A DNA stretch of 64,000 nucleotides from Thauera humireducens (GTDB lineage: Bacteria; Pseudomonadota; Gammaproteobacteria; Burkholderiales; Rhodocyclaceae). Numbering within the stretch: the stretch's first letter is position 1; the number at the start of each line of letters is the position of its first letter. The notes beneath the pieces were generated by a model. The model did not search any database and had not been told where the DNA came from. It saw only the letters and a program-made list of their open reading frames with translations. Shown here in pieces: positions 26,458 through 36,993 of the stretch. Made by a program: the position numbers and the translations under genes. Where the stretch lies: the NCBI RefSeq assembly GCF_001051995.2, contig NZ_CP014646.1, positions 124,001 through 188,000 of the forward strand. The letters are read 5' to 3'.

Positions 26458-27522
26458 ATGAAGATTTGCGTGCTGCCGGGTGACGGCATCGGTCCCGAGA
26501 TCATGGCGGAAGCCGTGCGCGTGCTGAAGGCCCTGGACCTGAAGCTCGAGATGGAGGAAGGGCTGCTTGGCGGCTGCGCGGTGGATGCCACCGGCACCCC
26601 GTATCCCGAGGCCACCCAGAAGCTCGCACGCGAAGCCGATGCGGTTTTGCTCGGCGCCGTCGGCGGCCCCAAGTGGGACACGCTGCCGCGCGAGCAGCGC
26701 CCCGAGCGCGGCCTGCTCGGCATCCGCAAGGATCTCGGCCTGTTCGCCAACCTGCGCCCGGCGATCCTGTATCCCGAACTGGCCAATGCCTCGTCGCTGA
26801 AGCCCGAGATCGTTGCTGGTCTGGACATCCTGATCGTGCGTGAGCTCACCGGCGACATCTACTTCGGCCAGCCGCGCGGCATCGAGACGCGAGAAGTCAA
26901 CGGCACGCAGCAGCGCGTGGGCTGGAACACCATGATCTACGCCGAGTACGAGATCCGTCGCATCCTCAAGGTGGCCTTCGAGGCGGCACAGAAGCGCGGC
27001 AAGAAGCTGTGCTCGGTCGACAAGATGAACGTGCTCGAATGCACCCAGCTGTGGCGCGACATCGCCGAGGAAGTCGCCAAGGACTACCCGGACGTCGAGC
27101 TCACCCACATGCTGGTGGATAACGCCGCGATGCAGCTCGTGCGCGCGCCCAAGCAGTTCGATGTGATGGTCACCGGCAACATGTTCGGCGACATCCTGTC
27201 CGATGAGGCCTCGATGCTGACCGGCTCGATCGGCATGCTGCCCTCGGCCTCGCTGGATGCCAACAACAAGGGCTTGTACGAGCCCTCGCATGGTTCTGCA
27301 CCCGACATCGCGGGCAAGAATCTGGCCAACCCGCTCGCCACCATCCTGTCTGCGGCGATGATGCTGCGCTATACCTTCAATCAGGAAGCGGCTGCGCAGC
27401 GCGTCGAGAATGCAGTCAAGAAGGTGCTCGCCCAGGGGTACCGTACCGGCGACATCTACGAGCCGGGCACCAGGAAGGTTGGGACGCGCGAGATGGGCGA
27501 CGCGGTGCTCGCCGCGCTGTAA
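26458..27522 (+). CDS. leuB: 3-isopropylmalate dehydrogenase
   Basis: NAD-dependent oxidative decarboxylase of the leucine pathway, 354 residues. It starts [20 protein letters not shown]. It has the substrate motif [15 protein letters not shown], and the C-terminal [14 protein letters not shown] and [16 protein letters not shown] motifs for metal and NAD binding. It ends the leuC-ecn-leuD-leuB operon; asd follows after a 54-base gap. Confidence 0.97.
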   Translation: MKICVLPGDGIGPEIMAEAVRVLKALDLKLEMEEGLLGGCAVDATGTPYPEATQKLAREADAVLLGAVGGPKWDTLPREQRPERGLLGIRKDLGLFANLRPAILYPELANASSLKPEIVAGLDILIVRELTGDIYFGQPRGIETREVNGTQQRVGWNTMIYAEYEIRRILKVAFEAAQKRGKKLCSVDKMNVLECTQLWRDIAEEVAKDYPDVELTHMLVDNAAMQLVRAPKQFDVMVTGNMFGDILSDEASMLTGSIGMLPSASLDANNKGLYEPSHGSAPDIAGKNLANPLATILSAAMMLRYTFNQEAAAQRVENAVKKVLAQGYRTGDIYEPGTRKVGTREMGDAVLAAL

Positions 27523-27576
27523 GCTGATGCGCCTGCAAGGGTTTTCGAAGAATCGTTTTTGTAGAGAGTGATGAAC

Positions 27577-28710
27577 ATGAATCGAGTCGGTCTGGTTGGC
27601 TGGCGTGGCATGGTCGGTTCCGTGCTGATGCAGCGCATGGTGGAAGAGGGCGACTTCGCCTTCATCGAGCCGGTCTATTTCTCCACCTCGAACGCCGGTG
27701 GCAAGGCGCCGTCCTTCGGCGGCAAGGAAGCCGCCGCGCCGCTGCAGGACGCGACGGACATCGACGCGCTGAAGTCCTGCGACATCGTGATCACCTGCCA
27801 GGGCGGCGACTACACCAAGGAAGTCTTCCCCAAGCTGCGCGCCACCGGCTGGAACGGCCACTGGATCGACGCCGCCAGCGCGCTACGCATGAACGACGAC
27901 GCGGTGATCATCCTCGATCCGGTCAACCGCAACGTCATCGACGCCGCGCTCGCCAAGGGCGGCCGCAGCTGGATCGGCGGCAACTGCACCGTGTCGCTGA
28001 TGCTGATGGGCCTGGGCGGCCTGTTCAAGCACGGCCTGGTGGAGTGGATCTCGGCGATGACCTACCAGGCGGCCTCGGGCGCCGGCGCGCAGAACATGCG
28101 CGAACTCATCAGCCAGATGGGCACCATTCACGACTCGGTCAAGGATCTGCTCGCCGACCCGGCCTCGGCCATCCTGGAAATCGACCGCAAGGTCGCCGAG
28201 ACCATGCGCTCGGACAGCTTCCCGAAGAAGAACTTCCGCAACACCCCGCTCGCTGGCAGCCTGATCCCCTGGATCGACGTGCCGGTCGAACACGGCCAGA
28301 GCAAGGAAGAATGGAAGGGCGGTGCCGAGTGCAACAAGATCCTCGGCAACCCGGCCTTCCGCAGTCCGGGCTCGATCCCGATCGACGGCCTGTGCGTGCG
28401 CATCGGCGCGATGCGCTGCCACTCGCAGGCACTGACGATCAAGCTGAAGAAGGACGTGCCGCTCGACGAGATCACCGAGATCATCGCGGGCGCCAACCAG
28501 TGGGTGAAGGTCGTGCCTAACGACCGCGAGATCACCGAGCGCGAACTGACCCCGACGGCCGTCACCGGCACGCTGGGCATCCCGGTCGGCCGTCTGCACA
28601 AGATGGCGATGGGCCCCGAGTATCTCGGCGCGTTCACCGTCGGCGACCAGCTGCTGTGGGGCGCAGCCGAGCCGCTGCGCCGCATGCTGCGCATCCTGCT
28701 CGAGCGCTGA
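27577..28710 (+). CDS. asd: Aspartate-semialdehyde dehydrogenase
   Basis: Reduces aspartyl phosphate to aspartate semialdehyde, the branch point for Lys, Met and Thr and for diaminopimelate. The 377-residue protein starts [20 protein letters not shown], almost as in E. coli Asd. The catalytic Cys137 is in [12 protein letters not shown]. Two in-frame ATG codons exist (27571, 27577); 27577 fits the AGAGAG ribosome binding site (27563-27568) better. A terminator follows at once. Confidence 0.95.
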   Translation: MNRVGLVGWRGMVGSVLMQRMVEEGDFAFIEPVYFSTSNAGGKAPSFGGKEAAAPLQDATDIDALKSCDIVITCQGGDYTKEVFPKLRATGWNGHWIDAASALRMNDDAVIILDPVNRNVIDAALAKGGRSWIGGNCTVSLMLMGLGGLFKHGLVEWISAMTYQAASGAGAQNMRELISQMGTIHDSVKDLLADPASAILEIDRKVAETMRSDSFPKKNFRNTPLAGSLIPWIDVPVEHGQSKEEWKGGAECNKILGNPAFRSPGSIPIDGLCVRIGAMRCHSQALTIKLKKDVPLDEITEIIAGANQWVKVVPNDREITERELTPTAVTGTLGIPVGRLHKMAMGPEYLGAFTVGDQLLWGAAEPLRRMLRILLER

Positions 28711-28732
28711 GCGCACGAGAAACGTCCGATGA

Positions 28733-28762
28733 ACAAAGGGGCCACTGGCCCCTTTGTCTTTT
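28733..28762 (+). terminator. Rho-independent terminator after asd
   Basis: Perfect 11-bp stem ACAAAGGGGCC (28733-28743) with GGCCCCTTTGT (28747-28757), three-base loop, then CTTTT. It separates the leu-asd block from fimV. Confidence 0.88.
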
Positions 28763-28912
28763 CGATGGCATTCCAGCGTGCACGTAACTAATTCACGACA
28801 AAACACTGCGAATCATCGCGGATTGATGCGCCAAGGCCGGGAAAATGCTAGATTCCTAAGCCACGTCATGATGCATATGATTAAAAAGCTTGGCTTTCGG
28901 GGGAGTTGCAGT

Positions 28913-31900
28913 TTGAAGACCACGATGAATAAGTCGCTCAGGGCATCCGTGATCGCTGTCGCGATCGCCGCGATTCCGCTAGGGGCTCAGGCCGCAGGAA
29001 TGGGGCAGATCAACGTCTTCAGCGGCCTGGGGCAGCCCTTGCGCGCAGAGATCCAGGTCAGTGCCACGGCACAGGAACTGCAGTCCTTGACGGCTCGTAT
29101 CGCTTCTCCCGAGGCGTTCCGGCAGGCAAACGTGAACTACTCCTCGGCGGTTTCCGCCATCCGGGTCAGTGTGGATACGCGTGCCTCGCGTCCCGTGATC
29201 CGCCTGTCCAGCGATCGCCCGATCAACGATCCGTTCGTCGACCTGCTGGTCGAACTGAACTGGGCCAACGGGCGCATGGCGCGCGAGTACACGTTCCTGC
29301 TCGATCCCGTTGACCTTGCCGCGCCCCGGCCACTGGCCGCGGCGGTGGATGCGCCCGCCACGCCTGCCGCGCGCCCACTGCAGCCGGCGGTCCGTCCAGC
29401 GGTGCCGTCCGCCACGTCGGCGATCCCTGATGCCTACACGGTTCGTCGCGGCGACACGCTGCGGCGGATCGCTGCTGCCAACACGCCTCCTGGCGTGACC
29501 CTCGATCAGATGCTCGTTGCCCTCTTTCGGGCCAACCCGGGCGCGTTTGACGGCGGCAACATCAATCGTCTTCGTGCGGGTTCGGTGCTGAACGTGCCGA
29601 GCGTGGATGAAGCGTTGAGCGTTTCTTCGGTGGAGGCAAAGCGCGAAATTCGTGCGCAATCGGCCGATTTCGAAGCATACCGCCGCAGCCTTGCAACCGC
29701 TTCCGCGCAGCGTGCGCCGGTTGTCGCTGAGGAAGCACAGCAGGAAAGCGCCGGTCGGATCGTTCCCAAGGTCGAGGAGCCCGCGCCGGTCGCCGAGACG
29801 GCCGACCAGGTCAAGGTTTCGCGCAGTCAGGCAGCGGGTGCGCCTGGCACCGAAGCCGACATCCGGCTGCAGGCGCTCGAGGAGGAGCTCGCCACGCGCG
29901 AGAAGGCGCTCGAGGAGGCAAACGACCGCCTGAGGCAGCTCGAGCAAAGCGTGCGCGACATGCAGAAGCTCCTTGAGCTGCGCAGTGGCACGCTGGCTCA
30001 GCTGCAAGAAGGTGCGGTGGCGCCGCCGGCGCCTGCGCCCGTTGCTGGGGCCAGCCAGGAGGCGCCCGCTGCGCCGGTTGCCGCTGGAGCGCCCCAGGCT
30101 GTCGAGCCCCAGGCGGTCGAGCCGCAGGCTGCGCCGCCCGCGGAGCCAGTTCAGTCTGCGCCCCAGGCCGCCCAGGAAGAAGCCAAGCCGGCGCCCAAGC
30201 GTCCGGTCCGTCGTCCGCCGCCCGAACCCGTTCCCGAGCCTGGTCTGGTCGAGTCGATGATGTCCGATCCGACCGTAGTCGCCGGCGGTGCAGGTATTCT
30301 GGCCCTGTTGCTGGGTTACGCGGGATTCAAGCTGCGCGGGCGCCGCAAGGCGGCGTCCGGCAGTGGGCAGGTTGGCGATCTGGCGCCCAGCGGTCCAGGC
30401 GTCTTCTCGGCGACGGGTGGGCAGAGCGTCGATACCGGCGCAAGCAGCATCATCCAGACCGATTTCAGCCAGTCGGGGCTTTCGGCCATCGATGCGGACG
30501 AAGGTGTCGATCCGGTGGCCGAGGCCGACGTGTATATGGCTTATGGCCGGGATGCACAGGCCGAGGAGATCCTCCAGGATGCGCTGAAGGCAGACCCTTC
30601 GCGGCTTGCGATCTATCTCAAGCTGCTCGAGATCTACTCGCTGCGCAAGAGTGCGCGCGAGTTCGAAACGGTGGCGACCGAACTGTTCTCCCGTACGAAC
30701 GGCCAGGGCCGCGAATGGGACAAGGCAGCGACCATGGGGCGCAAGCTCGACGCCGACAACCCGCTCTATGCCGAGCAGGGGAGTGCGGACGAATCCATCG
30801 CGCCCACCACCGAGGTGCCCTCGGGTATCGCGCCGGTCGCGACCGTCGGCGTGGCGGCTGCGGCAGGCGTGGCAAGTGCCCTGACTTCGCCTCAGGCAAC
30901 GGATTCGATGCCGCAGGCGGAGGGGGTCGAGACGCGTGTCGATACCCTGGAAGAGGCGGCGCCGGCTGCCTCCTTGTCCAGCCTGGATTTCTCGTCGAGC
31001 GGGCCGGTTGAGCCGAGTCAGTCGCAGATGCGCGACACATGGACCGTCCCGGGCGATCTGCGTCAGTTTGCGGGTGACAAGCCCGACGGTGCGGCGCCCG
31101 ACCTCGAGGGCTTGAGTGCCGCGATCGCAGCCGGGGTTGATCTCGAGACGCCTGCCGACGAGTTTGCGCCGGTCGATACGGGCGTGATCGACTTCGAACT
31201 CGATCTCGGGGAGGACGTTCAGGCTGCTTCGACCGAGCCGGAAGATCTTTCGATCGCAACGACCGGCAGCGATGGCGGTCTCTCGTTCGATCTCGATCTC
31301 GGCGAGCCGGAAACGCCTGTGGCGCCCGCAGCACTCGACGCTGCGCAACCGCAAGTCGCGAACTTCGATTCCTCTGCGGCCACCATCGTTGCCAGTGACG
31401 ACAATCTGGCAGCGGCACTCGATTTCGAGCTGCCCGACCTTGACCTCGGTGGCGGGGCGCCTTCCCCCGATATGAACGCCACCGTGTTGCAGAGCGATGC
31501 GCTGCTTCAGTCGGATGCGGAGGAGTCGATTGCGGCGTCTTCGGAGCCCGGGAAGACGTCCGAGGCGCTGGTTGACCTGGAGAAGACGAGCTTCGACAGC
31601 AGTCTGCTCGACTTCGATTTCGACATCGATACGCCGCTCCAGCCGGCTGCCGCGGCGCCGAGCGGGCTGGACCTGACGTCGATCGACCTCGACCTCGATT
31701 CGCTGGACGCGGCAGCTGAAGCGGACGATGCCGAAGCCCAGTCGATGGAGGCCACCCAGCTCGGCGAGCTGACACCCCAGAGCGAGTTCGGCGATGCCCC
31801 GGCAGCGTCCGGTGGGGATGAAGTCGACACCAAGCTTGAGCTTGCCCGTGCCTACGACGACATGGGTGACAAGGAGGGGGCGCTGGAGTTGCTCGAGGAG

Positions 31901-31966
31901 GTCGTGCGGGATGGCTCCGCCGAGCAGCAGGCGGCCGCGCGCGAGATGATCGCCCGCCTGACCTGA
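28913..31966 (+). CDS. fimV: FimV/HubP-family polar inner membrane protein
   Basis: A peptidoglycan-binding polar organiser for type IV pili and other polar machinery. The roughly 1017-residue protein has a signal peptide (cleavage near Ala27, GAQA-AGMG), a periplasmic FimV N domain, a LysM-like domain (about 175-230, YTVRRGDTLRRIAAANTPPG), a coiled coil (about 316-363) and an Ala/Pro/Glu linker. One transmembrane helix follows (about 455-472), then a long acidic Asp/Ala/Leu-rich cytoplasmic region and a C-terminal TPR domain (last 45 residues). The start is probably TTG 28913, seven bases after GGGAG; ATG 28925 is the alternative. A possible extended minus-10 (TGCTAGATT) lies at 28846-28854. 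Confidence 0.9.
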   Translation: MKTTMNKSLRASVIAVAIAAIPLGAQAAGMGQINVFSGLGQPLRAEIQVSATAQELQSLTARIASPEAFRQANVNYSSAVSAIRVSVDTRASRPVIRLSSDRPINDPFVDLLVELNWANGRMAREYTFLLDPVDLAAPRPLAAAVDAPATPAARPLQPAVRPAVPSATSAIPDAYTVRRGDTLRRIAAANTPPGVTLDQMLVALFRANPGAFDGGNINRLRAGSVLNVPSVDEALSVSSVEAKREIRAQSADFEAYRRSLATASAQRAPVVAEEAQQESAGRIVPKVEEPAPVAETADQVKVSRSQAAGAPGTEADIRLQALEEELATREKALEEANDRLRQLEQSVRDMQKLLELRSGTLAQLQEGAVAPPAPAPVAGASQEAPAAPVAAGAPQAVEPQAVEPQAAPPAEPVQSAPQAAQEEAKPAPKRPVRRPPPEPVPEPGLVESMMSDPTVVAGGAGILALLLGYAGFKLRGRRKAASGSGQVGDLAPSGPGVFSATGGQSVDTGASSIIQTDFSQSGLSAIDADEGVDPVAEADVYMAYGRDAQAEEILQDALKADPSRLAIYLKLLEIYSLRKSAREFETVATELFSRTNGQGREWDKAATMGRKLDADNPLYAEQGSADESIAPTTEVPSGIAPVATVGVAAAAGVASALTSPQATDSMPQAEGVETRVDTLEEAAPAASLSSLDFSSSGPVEPSQSQMRDTWTVPGDLRQFAGDKPDGAAPDLEGLSAAIAAGVDLETPADEFAPVDTGVIDFELDLGEDVQAASTEPEDLSIATTGSDGGLSFDLDLGEPETPVAPAALDAAQPQVANFDSSAATIVASDDNLAAALDFELPDLDLGGGAPSPDMNATVLQSDALLQSDAEESIAASSEPGKTSEALVDLEKTSFDSSLLDFDFDIDTPLQPAAAAPSGLDLTSIDLDLDSLDAAAEADDAEAQSMEATQLGELTPQSEFGDAPAASGGDEVDTKLELARAYDDMGDKEGALELLEEVVRDGSAEQQAAAREMIARLT

Positions 31967-32026
31967 GCTTCAATTCCATTGCCGCCGCAGGGCCCAGGCC
32001 CCGCGGCGGCTTCGCCGTTTACGCGC

Positions 32027-32635
32027 ATGCATTCCGGTTTCCTTCTCCTGTTGTGGTTTGTCGGCGTCGCGTCGGTGCAGTTCGTGCCGTCCGCCGTGCT
32101 CGGGCTGCTCGTCACGGCCTGCCTCTTCTGCGCACTCATGTTGTCCAGGGCGCGCGTGATCCGGTTGTTGCGGCGTGTCAGGGTGCTGGCGATCGCCATC
32201 GTCGTGCTGTTCGGGTGGTTTACGCCGGGTGAGGCGCTGCTCGCAGAATGGCCTGGTTTCTCACCGACGCGCGAGGGCGTCGCGATGGCGCTGGTTCATG
32301 TCGGTCGCCTCGTCATCGTCGTCAGTGCGGTCGCGTTGCTGCTCGAACGCCTGCCGCTCGAGCGACTGGTCGGAGGCCTGTACAGTCTGGCCCGACCCTG
32401 GCAAGTGATCGGCCTGAACGCTCGCGACGTTGCATTGCGGTTGCTGCTGGTGCTGCGGTTCGTCGACGCGTCGCCGCGCGGCGCAGCGCCGATTCACTGG
32501 AAGGAGTGGCTGCGGGACGAGGCGGCGGAGGAAGCCTTGCCGCCGATTCAGCTTGTACGGGAGCGTTTTGGCCGTGGCGATGTCGCGGTCGCCTGTGTCC
32601 TCGTCGTATTCGCGCTAGGTTGGGGAGTGGCATGA
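32027..32635 (+). CDS. CbiQ/EcfT-like membrane protein
   Basis: A 202-residue inner membrane protein with five or more hydrophobic helices (for example HSGFLLLLWFVGVASVQFVP and HVGRLVIVVSAVALLLERLP). It resembles the T component of energy-coupling-factor transporters in the central LERLVGGLYSLARPW segment. No ATPase or substrate-binding component is encoded nearby, and the usual Arg-Gly coupling motifs are not clear, so it may be degenerate or do another job. The start is ATG 32027; the stop overlaps truA (ATGA), so translation is coupled. Confidence 0.7.
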   Translation: MHSGFLLLLWFVGVASVQFVPSAVLGLLVTACLFCALMLSRARVIRLLRRVRVLAIAIVVLFGWFTPGEALLAEWPGFSPTREGVAMALVHVGRLVIVVSAVALLLERLPLERLVGGLYSLARPWQVIGLNARDVALRLLLVLRFVDASPRGAAPIHWKEWLRDEAAEEALPPIQLVRERFGRGDVAVACVLVVFALGWGVA

Positions 32636-33429
32636 TGCGAGTCGCGATCGGCGTCGAGTACGCAGGCGATGCATTCTGCGGCTGGCAGAGCCAGGCGCAC
32701 GGGCGAACGGTGCAGGATGTGCTCGAGCGCGCGCTGTCGGAGATTGCCGCGGAGCCGCTCAGGCTGCACTGCGCGGGGCGGACGGATACGGGGGTTCATG
32801 CCAGTGCCCAGGTGGCGCACTTCGATACGTCGGCGCGCCGTCCCCTGTCGGCGTGGGTGCGTGGGGTGAATGCGCTGCTGCCTCCCGCCGTGGTGGTGCG
32901 CTGGGCCGTGGAGGTGGACGAGACCTTCCATGCCCGCTTTCTCGCGACCGAGCGCCAGTACCGCTACATTCTGCACAATGCGCCGACCCGGCCTGCGATG
33001 CTGGCGGGGCGGGTCGGCTGGTTTCATCCCGCACTCGACGAGCAGCGCATGGCCGAAGCCGTCGCCTGTCTTGTCGGGACGCACGATTTTTCTTCCTTTC
33101 GTGCCGCGGGGTGTCAGGCCAAGACGCCCATTAAAGTGATGCACGAGGCGCGGGTCGCGCGGCAGGGCGAGTACCTGCTGTTCGATTTCCGCGCCAATGG
33201 TTTCCTGCATCACATGATCCGGAACCTCGTCGGGGCGCTGGTTTATGTGGGCAAGGGGCGTTACCCGGTCGAATGGATGAACGAACTGCTCTTGGCGCGC
33301 GATCGCACGCATGCGGCGCCGACCTTCTCGCCCGACGGTCTCTACCTTTGCGGCGTGAGCTATCCGCCGCGCTGGTCGCTCCCCAACGATGGGCGTATCA
33401 TCGCGCTGCCCCAGCTTCCCCTCGTCTGA
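32632..33429 (+). CDS. truA: tRNA pseudouridine(38-40) synthase TruA
   Basis: Makes pseudouridine at positions 38-40 of the tRNA anticodon stem. The 265-residue protein has the catalytic Asp52 in HCAGRTDTGVHASAQVAHF and the C-terminal motif FDFRANGFLHHMIRNLVGAL. It starts in an ATGA overlap with the previous gene; a second ATG follows directly and either may be used. trpF begins immediately after its stop, matching the truA-trpF order of Pseudomonas and other relatives. Confidence 0.96.
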   Translation: MMRVAIGVEYAGDAFCGWQSQAHGRTVQDVLERALSEIAAEPLRLHCAGRTDTGVHASAQVAHFDTSARRPLSAWVRGVNALLPPAVVVRWAVEVDETFHARFLATERQYRYILHNAPTRPAMLAGRVGWFHPALDEQRMAEAVACLVGTHDFSSFRAAGCQAKTPIKVMHEARVARQGEYLLFDFRANGFLHHMIRNLVGALVYVGKGRYPVEWMNELLLARDRTHAAPTFSPDGLYLCGVSYPPRWSLPNDGRIIALPQLPLV

Positions 33430-34053
33430 ATGTCCCGTACCCGAATCAAGATCTGCGGCCTCACGCGGCCGCAAGACGTGCGCGCAGCCGTTGAACACGG
33501 CGCCGATGCGATCGGCTTCGTGTTCTATCCGCACAGTCCGCGCGCGGTCGGCATCGAGCAGGCCGCAGAGCTTGTAGCGCTGCTGCCGCCCTTCGTGACC
33601 TCGGTCGGCCTTTTCGTCAATGCTGCCGAGGCCGAGGTCAATGCCGTGCTGCAGCGCGTGCCACTGCAGCTGCTGCAGTTTCATGGCGACGAAACCGACG
33701 CGCAATGCGCGCGCCACGGGCGGCCCTGGATCAAGGCAGCGCGAATGCGGCAAGGGGTCGATCTGGTAGAATTCTCATCTTTGCATCCGCGCGCCAGCGG
33801 CGTTCTCGTCGACGCGTTCGTCGATGGCTATGGCGGCGGAGGCAAGACTTTCGACTGGTCGCTGATTCCTGAGGGATTCGAGCGACCGTTGGTGCTTTCC
33901 GGCGGTCTCGACGTCGACAACGTCGTCGAGGCCGTGCGCCGCGTCCGCCCCTGGGCGGTGGATGTTTCGAGCGGCGTGGAAAGCGCCAAGGGAATCAAGG
34001 ATGCGGTGAAGATCGCCGCATTCATCGCCGGAGTTCGACATGCAGATGGCTGA
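33430..34053 (+). CDS. trpF: Phosphoribosylanthranilate isomerase
   Basis: Third-step enzyme of the tryptophan pathway, a 207-residue TIM barrel. It has the catalytic Cys9 ([11 protein letters not shown]), the general acid Asp in [19 protein letters not shown], and the phosphate loop [10 protein letters not shown]. The ATG follows the truA stop with no gap, and the end overlaps trpB by 14 bases. Confidence 0.96.
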   Translation: MSRTRIKICGLTRPQDVRAAVEHGADAIGFVFYPHSPRAVGIEQAAELVALLPPFVTSVGLFVNAAEAEVNAVLQRVPLQLLQFHGDETDAQCARHGRPWIKAARMRQGVDLVEFSSLHPRASGVLVDAFVDGYGGGGKTFDWSLIPEGFERPLVLSGGLDVDNVVEAVRRVRPWAVDVSSGVESAKGIKDAVKIAAFIAGVRHADG

Positions 34054-35251
34054 TACGCCTTACCAGTTTCCCGATGCGAGCGGGCATTTCGGCCCCTATG
34101 GCGGCATCTTCGTCGCCGAGACCCTGATGCCGGCCCTGGCCGAATTGCGCGAAGCCTACGCAGCCTGCCAGAGCGATCCGGCCTTTGTCGCGGAGTTCGA
34201 ATACGAACTCAAGCACTACGTGGGCCGGCCGAGCCCGATCTACCACGCCAAGCGCTGGTCCGAGATCCTCGGCGGTGCGCAGATCTACCTGAAGCGCGAG
34301 GACCTGAACCACACCGGCGCGCACAAGGTTAACAACTGCATCGGCCAGGCCCTGGTGGCCCGGCGCATGGGCAAGCCACGCGTCATCGCCGAGACCGGCG
34401 CGGGCCAGCATGGTGTGGCGACAGCCACCGTGGCGGCACGCTACGGCATGGAGTGCGTGGTGTACATGGGCGCCGAGGACGTCAAGCGCCAGGCCGCCAA
34501 CGTGTACCGCATGAAGCTGCTCGGCGCCACCGTCGTGCCGGTGGAGTCGGGCTCGAAGACGCTCAAGGATGCGCTGAACGAGGCGATGCGCGACTGGGTC
34601 ACCAACATCGCCGACACGTTCTACATCATCGGCACGGTGGCTGGCCCGCACCCCTATCCGATGATGGTGCGCGACTTCCAGTCGGTGATCGGCAAGGAAT
34701 GCCTGGTGCAGATGCCCGAGATGGTGGGGCGCCAGCCGGATTATGTGATCGCCTGCGTCGGCGGTGGCTCGAATGCGATGGGCATCTTTCACCCCTACAT
34801 CGGTGTGCCCGGCGTCAAGCTCATCGGCGTCGAGGCGGCGGGCGACGGCATCGAGACCGGACGCCACTCGGCCTCGCTGAGCGCCGGGCGTCCCGGCGTG
34901 CTGCACGGCAACCGCACCTACCTGCTGCAGAACGAGGACGGCCAGATCATCGAGACGCATTCGATTTCGGCAGGGCTCGACTACCCCGGCGTCGGTCCCG
35001 AGCACGCCTGGCTCAAGGATGCCGCGCTCGCGGACTACGTCGGCATCACCGACGACGAGGCGTTGCAGGCCTTCCACAAGCTGTGCCGACTGGAGGGCAT
35101 CATTCCGGCGCTCGAGTCCTCGCATGCGCTGGCCTATGCGGCAAAGCTCGCGCCGACGCTGCCCAAGGACCAAATCCTGCTGGTCAATCTCTCCGGCCGT
35201 GGCGACAAGGACATGCACACCGTCGCCGAGCGTTCCGGCATCCAGTTCTGA
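34040..35251 (+). CDS. trpB: Tryptophan synthase beta chain
   Basis: PLP enzyme that joins indole and serine to give tryptophan. The 403 residues contain the PLP lysine Lys96 ([15 protein letters not shown]), the glycine-rich phosphate site [10 protein letters not shown], and [11 protein letters not shown]. The start at ATG 34040 overlaps trpF; ATG 34046 is also possible. trpA follows 42 bases later. Confidence 0.97.
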   Translation: MQMADTPYQFPDASGHFGPYGGIFVAETLMPALAELREAYAACQSDPAFVAEFEYELKHYVGRPSPIYHAKRWSEILGGAQIYLKREDLNHTGAHKVNNCIGQALVARRMGKPRVIAETGAGQHGVATATVAARYGMECVVYMGAEDVKRQAANVYRMKLLGATVVPVESGSKTLKDALNEAMRDWVTNIADTFYIIGTVAGPHPYPMMVRDFQSVIGKECLVQMPEMVGRQPDYVIACVGGGSNAMGIFHPYIGVPGVKLIGVEAAGDGIETGRHSASLSAGRPGVLHGNRTYLLQNEDGQIIETHSISAGLDYPGVGPEHAWLKDAALADYVGITDDEALQAFHKLCRLEGIIPALESSHALAYAAKLAPTLPKDQILLVNLSGRGDKDMHTVAERSGIQF

Positions 35252-35293
35252 ACCTGCCACGGGCCGCGCTGCGGCCCGTAGTGTGATCGAGAC

Positions 35294-36118
35294 ATGTCAA
35301 GAATCCAGACCGTTTTCAAGCGCCTGCAAGGCGAAGGCCGCAAGGCGCTGATCCCGTTCGTCACCGGGGGCTTTCCCGAGCCGGCGCTGACCCTGCCGCT
35401 GATGCGCGCGCTCGTCGAGGGCGGCGCCGACATCATCGAGCTCGGCGTACCGTTCTCCGACCCGATGGCCGACGGCCCGACCATTCAGCGTGCATCCGAA
35501 TGCGCGCTTGCGCAGGGCATGAGCCTGCGCAAGCTGCTCGACATCGTGCGCGCCTTCCGCGTCGAGAACACCGACACCCCGGTCGTGCTGATGGGCTACG
35601 CGAATCCGATCGAGGCGATGGGCGTGGAGACCTTCGCGAGTGCCGCGCGCGACGCCGGTGTCGATGGCGTGCTCGTCGTCGACTATCCGCCGGAGGAGTC
35701 CGTCGCGTTTGCGACCGCGGCCAAGGGCGCGGGTCTCGATCCGATCTTCCTGCTGGCACCGACCTCTTCGGCGCAGCGCTTTGCCGATGTCGCGGCGGTC
35801 GGCAGCGGCTATATCTACTATGTGTCGCTGAAGGGCGTGACCGGTAGCGGCAAGCTCGACATCGACGAAGTCGCGCGCCGTATTCCCCTGATCCGCGCGG
35901 CCGTGGGCATGCCGGTCGGCGTCGGTTTCGGCATCCGCGACGCCGACAGCGCGCAACGCATCGGCGCCGTCGCCGACGCCGTGGTGATCGGCAGCCGCAT
36001 CATCGAAGTGATTGAACAGAGCCCGCGTGATGAGGCCGCACAACGGGTCGCCACATTCATGCGTGGCATCCGCGAGGCGCTCGACACGATCGGGCCGGCG
36101 AAAGGAGTAACCCCATGA
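35294..36118 (+). CDS. trpA: Tryptophan synthase alpha chain
   Basis: Releases indole from indole-3-glycerol phosphate and channels it to TrpB. A 274-residue TIM barrel with the catalytic Glu and Asp in [19 protein letters not shown] and the phosphate loop [15 protein letters not shown]. The stop overlaps the accD start (ATGA). Confidence 0.96.
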   Translation: MSRIQTVFKRLQGEGRKALIPFVTGGFPEPALTLPLMRALVEGGADIIELGVPFSDPMADGPTIQRASECALAQGMSLRKLLDIVRAFRVENTDTPVVLMGYANPIEAMGVETFASAARDAGVDGVLVVDYPPEESVAFATAAKGAGLDPIFLLAPTSSAQRFADVAAVGSGYIYYVSLKGVTGSGKLDIDEVARRIPLIRAAVGMPVGVGFGIRDADSAQRIGAVADAVVIGSRIIEVIEQSPRDEAAQRVATFMRGIREALDTIGPAKGVTP

Positions 36119-36993
36119 GCTGGTTGCAGAAGCTGCTGCCGCCCAAGATCAAGCGCAGCGACAGCGCTGCCCGTGGCAAGTCGTCGATTCCGGAAGGGCT
36201 GTGGAGCAAGTGCGGCGCCTGCGAGGCGGTCCTGTACCGTTCCGATCTCGACAGCAACCAGGGCGTGTGCCCGAAGTGCGGCCACCATCATCGGCTGCGC
36301 GCGCGCCAGCGCCTCGACCTGCTGCTCGATGCCGAAGGGCGGTTCGAGATCGGCGCCGAAGTGGTGCCGGTCGATGCGCTGAAGTTCAAGGATTCGCGCA
36401 AGTATCCCGAACGCCTGTCGACGGCCACCTCGGATACGGGCGAGGCCGATGCGATGGTGGTCATGCAGGGCGCGATCGAGAGCGTGCCGGTCGTCGTCGC
36501 CTGCTTCGAGTTCGAGTTCCTCGGCGGTTCGATGGGTTCGGTGGTCGGCGAGCGCTTCGTGCGCGGCGCCAAGGCGGCGTATGAGCAGCGCGTGCCCTTC
36601 ATCTGCATCACCGCATCCGGCGGGGCGCGCATGCAGGAAGGCCTCTTCTCGCTGATGCAGATGGCCAAGACCACCGCGTCGATCACCAGGCTGGCGGAAC
36701 GCCGCCTGCCGTTCGTGACCGTGCTGACCGATCCGACCATGGGCGGCGTCTCGGCCAGCTTCGCCTTCATGGGCGACATCGTCGTGGCCGAGCCCGGCGC
36801 GCTGATCGGCTTCGCCGGTCCGCGGGTCATCGAACAGACGGTGCGCGAGAAACTGCCCGAGGGCTTCCAGCGTGCCGAGTTCCTGCTCGAGAAGGGCGCC
36901 ATCGACGTCATCGTCGACCGCCGCGAGATGCGTGCAGAACTGGCGCGCATGTTAAGCCTCCTGCTGCGCCAGCCAGCCGCCAGCGCTGCCTGA
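36115..36993 (+). CDS. accD: Acetyl-CoA carboxylase carboxyltransferase beta subunit
   Basis: Carries half of the carboxyltransferase of acetyl-CoA carboxylase, the committed step of fatty acid synthesis. The 292-residue protein has an N-terminal four-Cys zinc ribbon (Cys33, Cys36, Cys52, Cys55) and the crotonase-like core ([36 protein letters not shown]). It overlaps trpA at the start and folC by one base at the end. trpA-accD-folC is a conserved order in beta- and gammaproteobacteria. Confidence 0.97.
   Translation: MSWLQKLLPPKIKRSDSAARGKSSIPEGLWSKCGACEAVLYRSDLDSNQGVCPKCGHHHRLRARQRLDLLLDAEGRFEIGAEVVPVDALKFKDSRKYPERLSTATSDTGEADAMVVMQGAIESVPVVVACFEFEFLGGSMGSVVGERFVRGAKAAYEQRVPFICITASGGARMQEGLFSLMQMAKTTASITRLAERRLPFVTVLTDPTMGGVSASFAFMGDIVVAEPGALIGFAGPRVIEQTVREKLPEGFQRAEFLLEKGAIDVIVDRREMRAELARMLSLLLRQPAASAA

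Noticed and set aside
25366..27861. 831-codon minus-strand open frame over leuC, leuD and leuB
   Set aside because: It runs opposite to three well-supported leu genes, has no conserved motif and no ribosome binding site, and must be a shadow.
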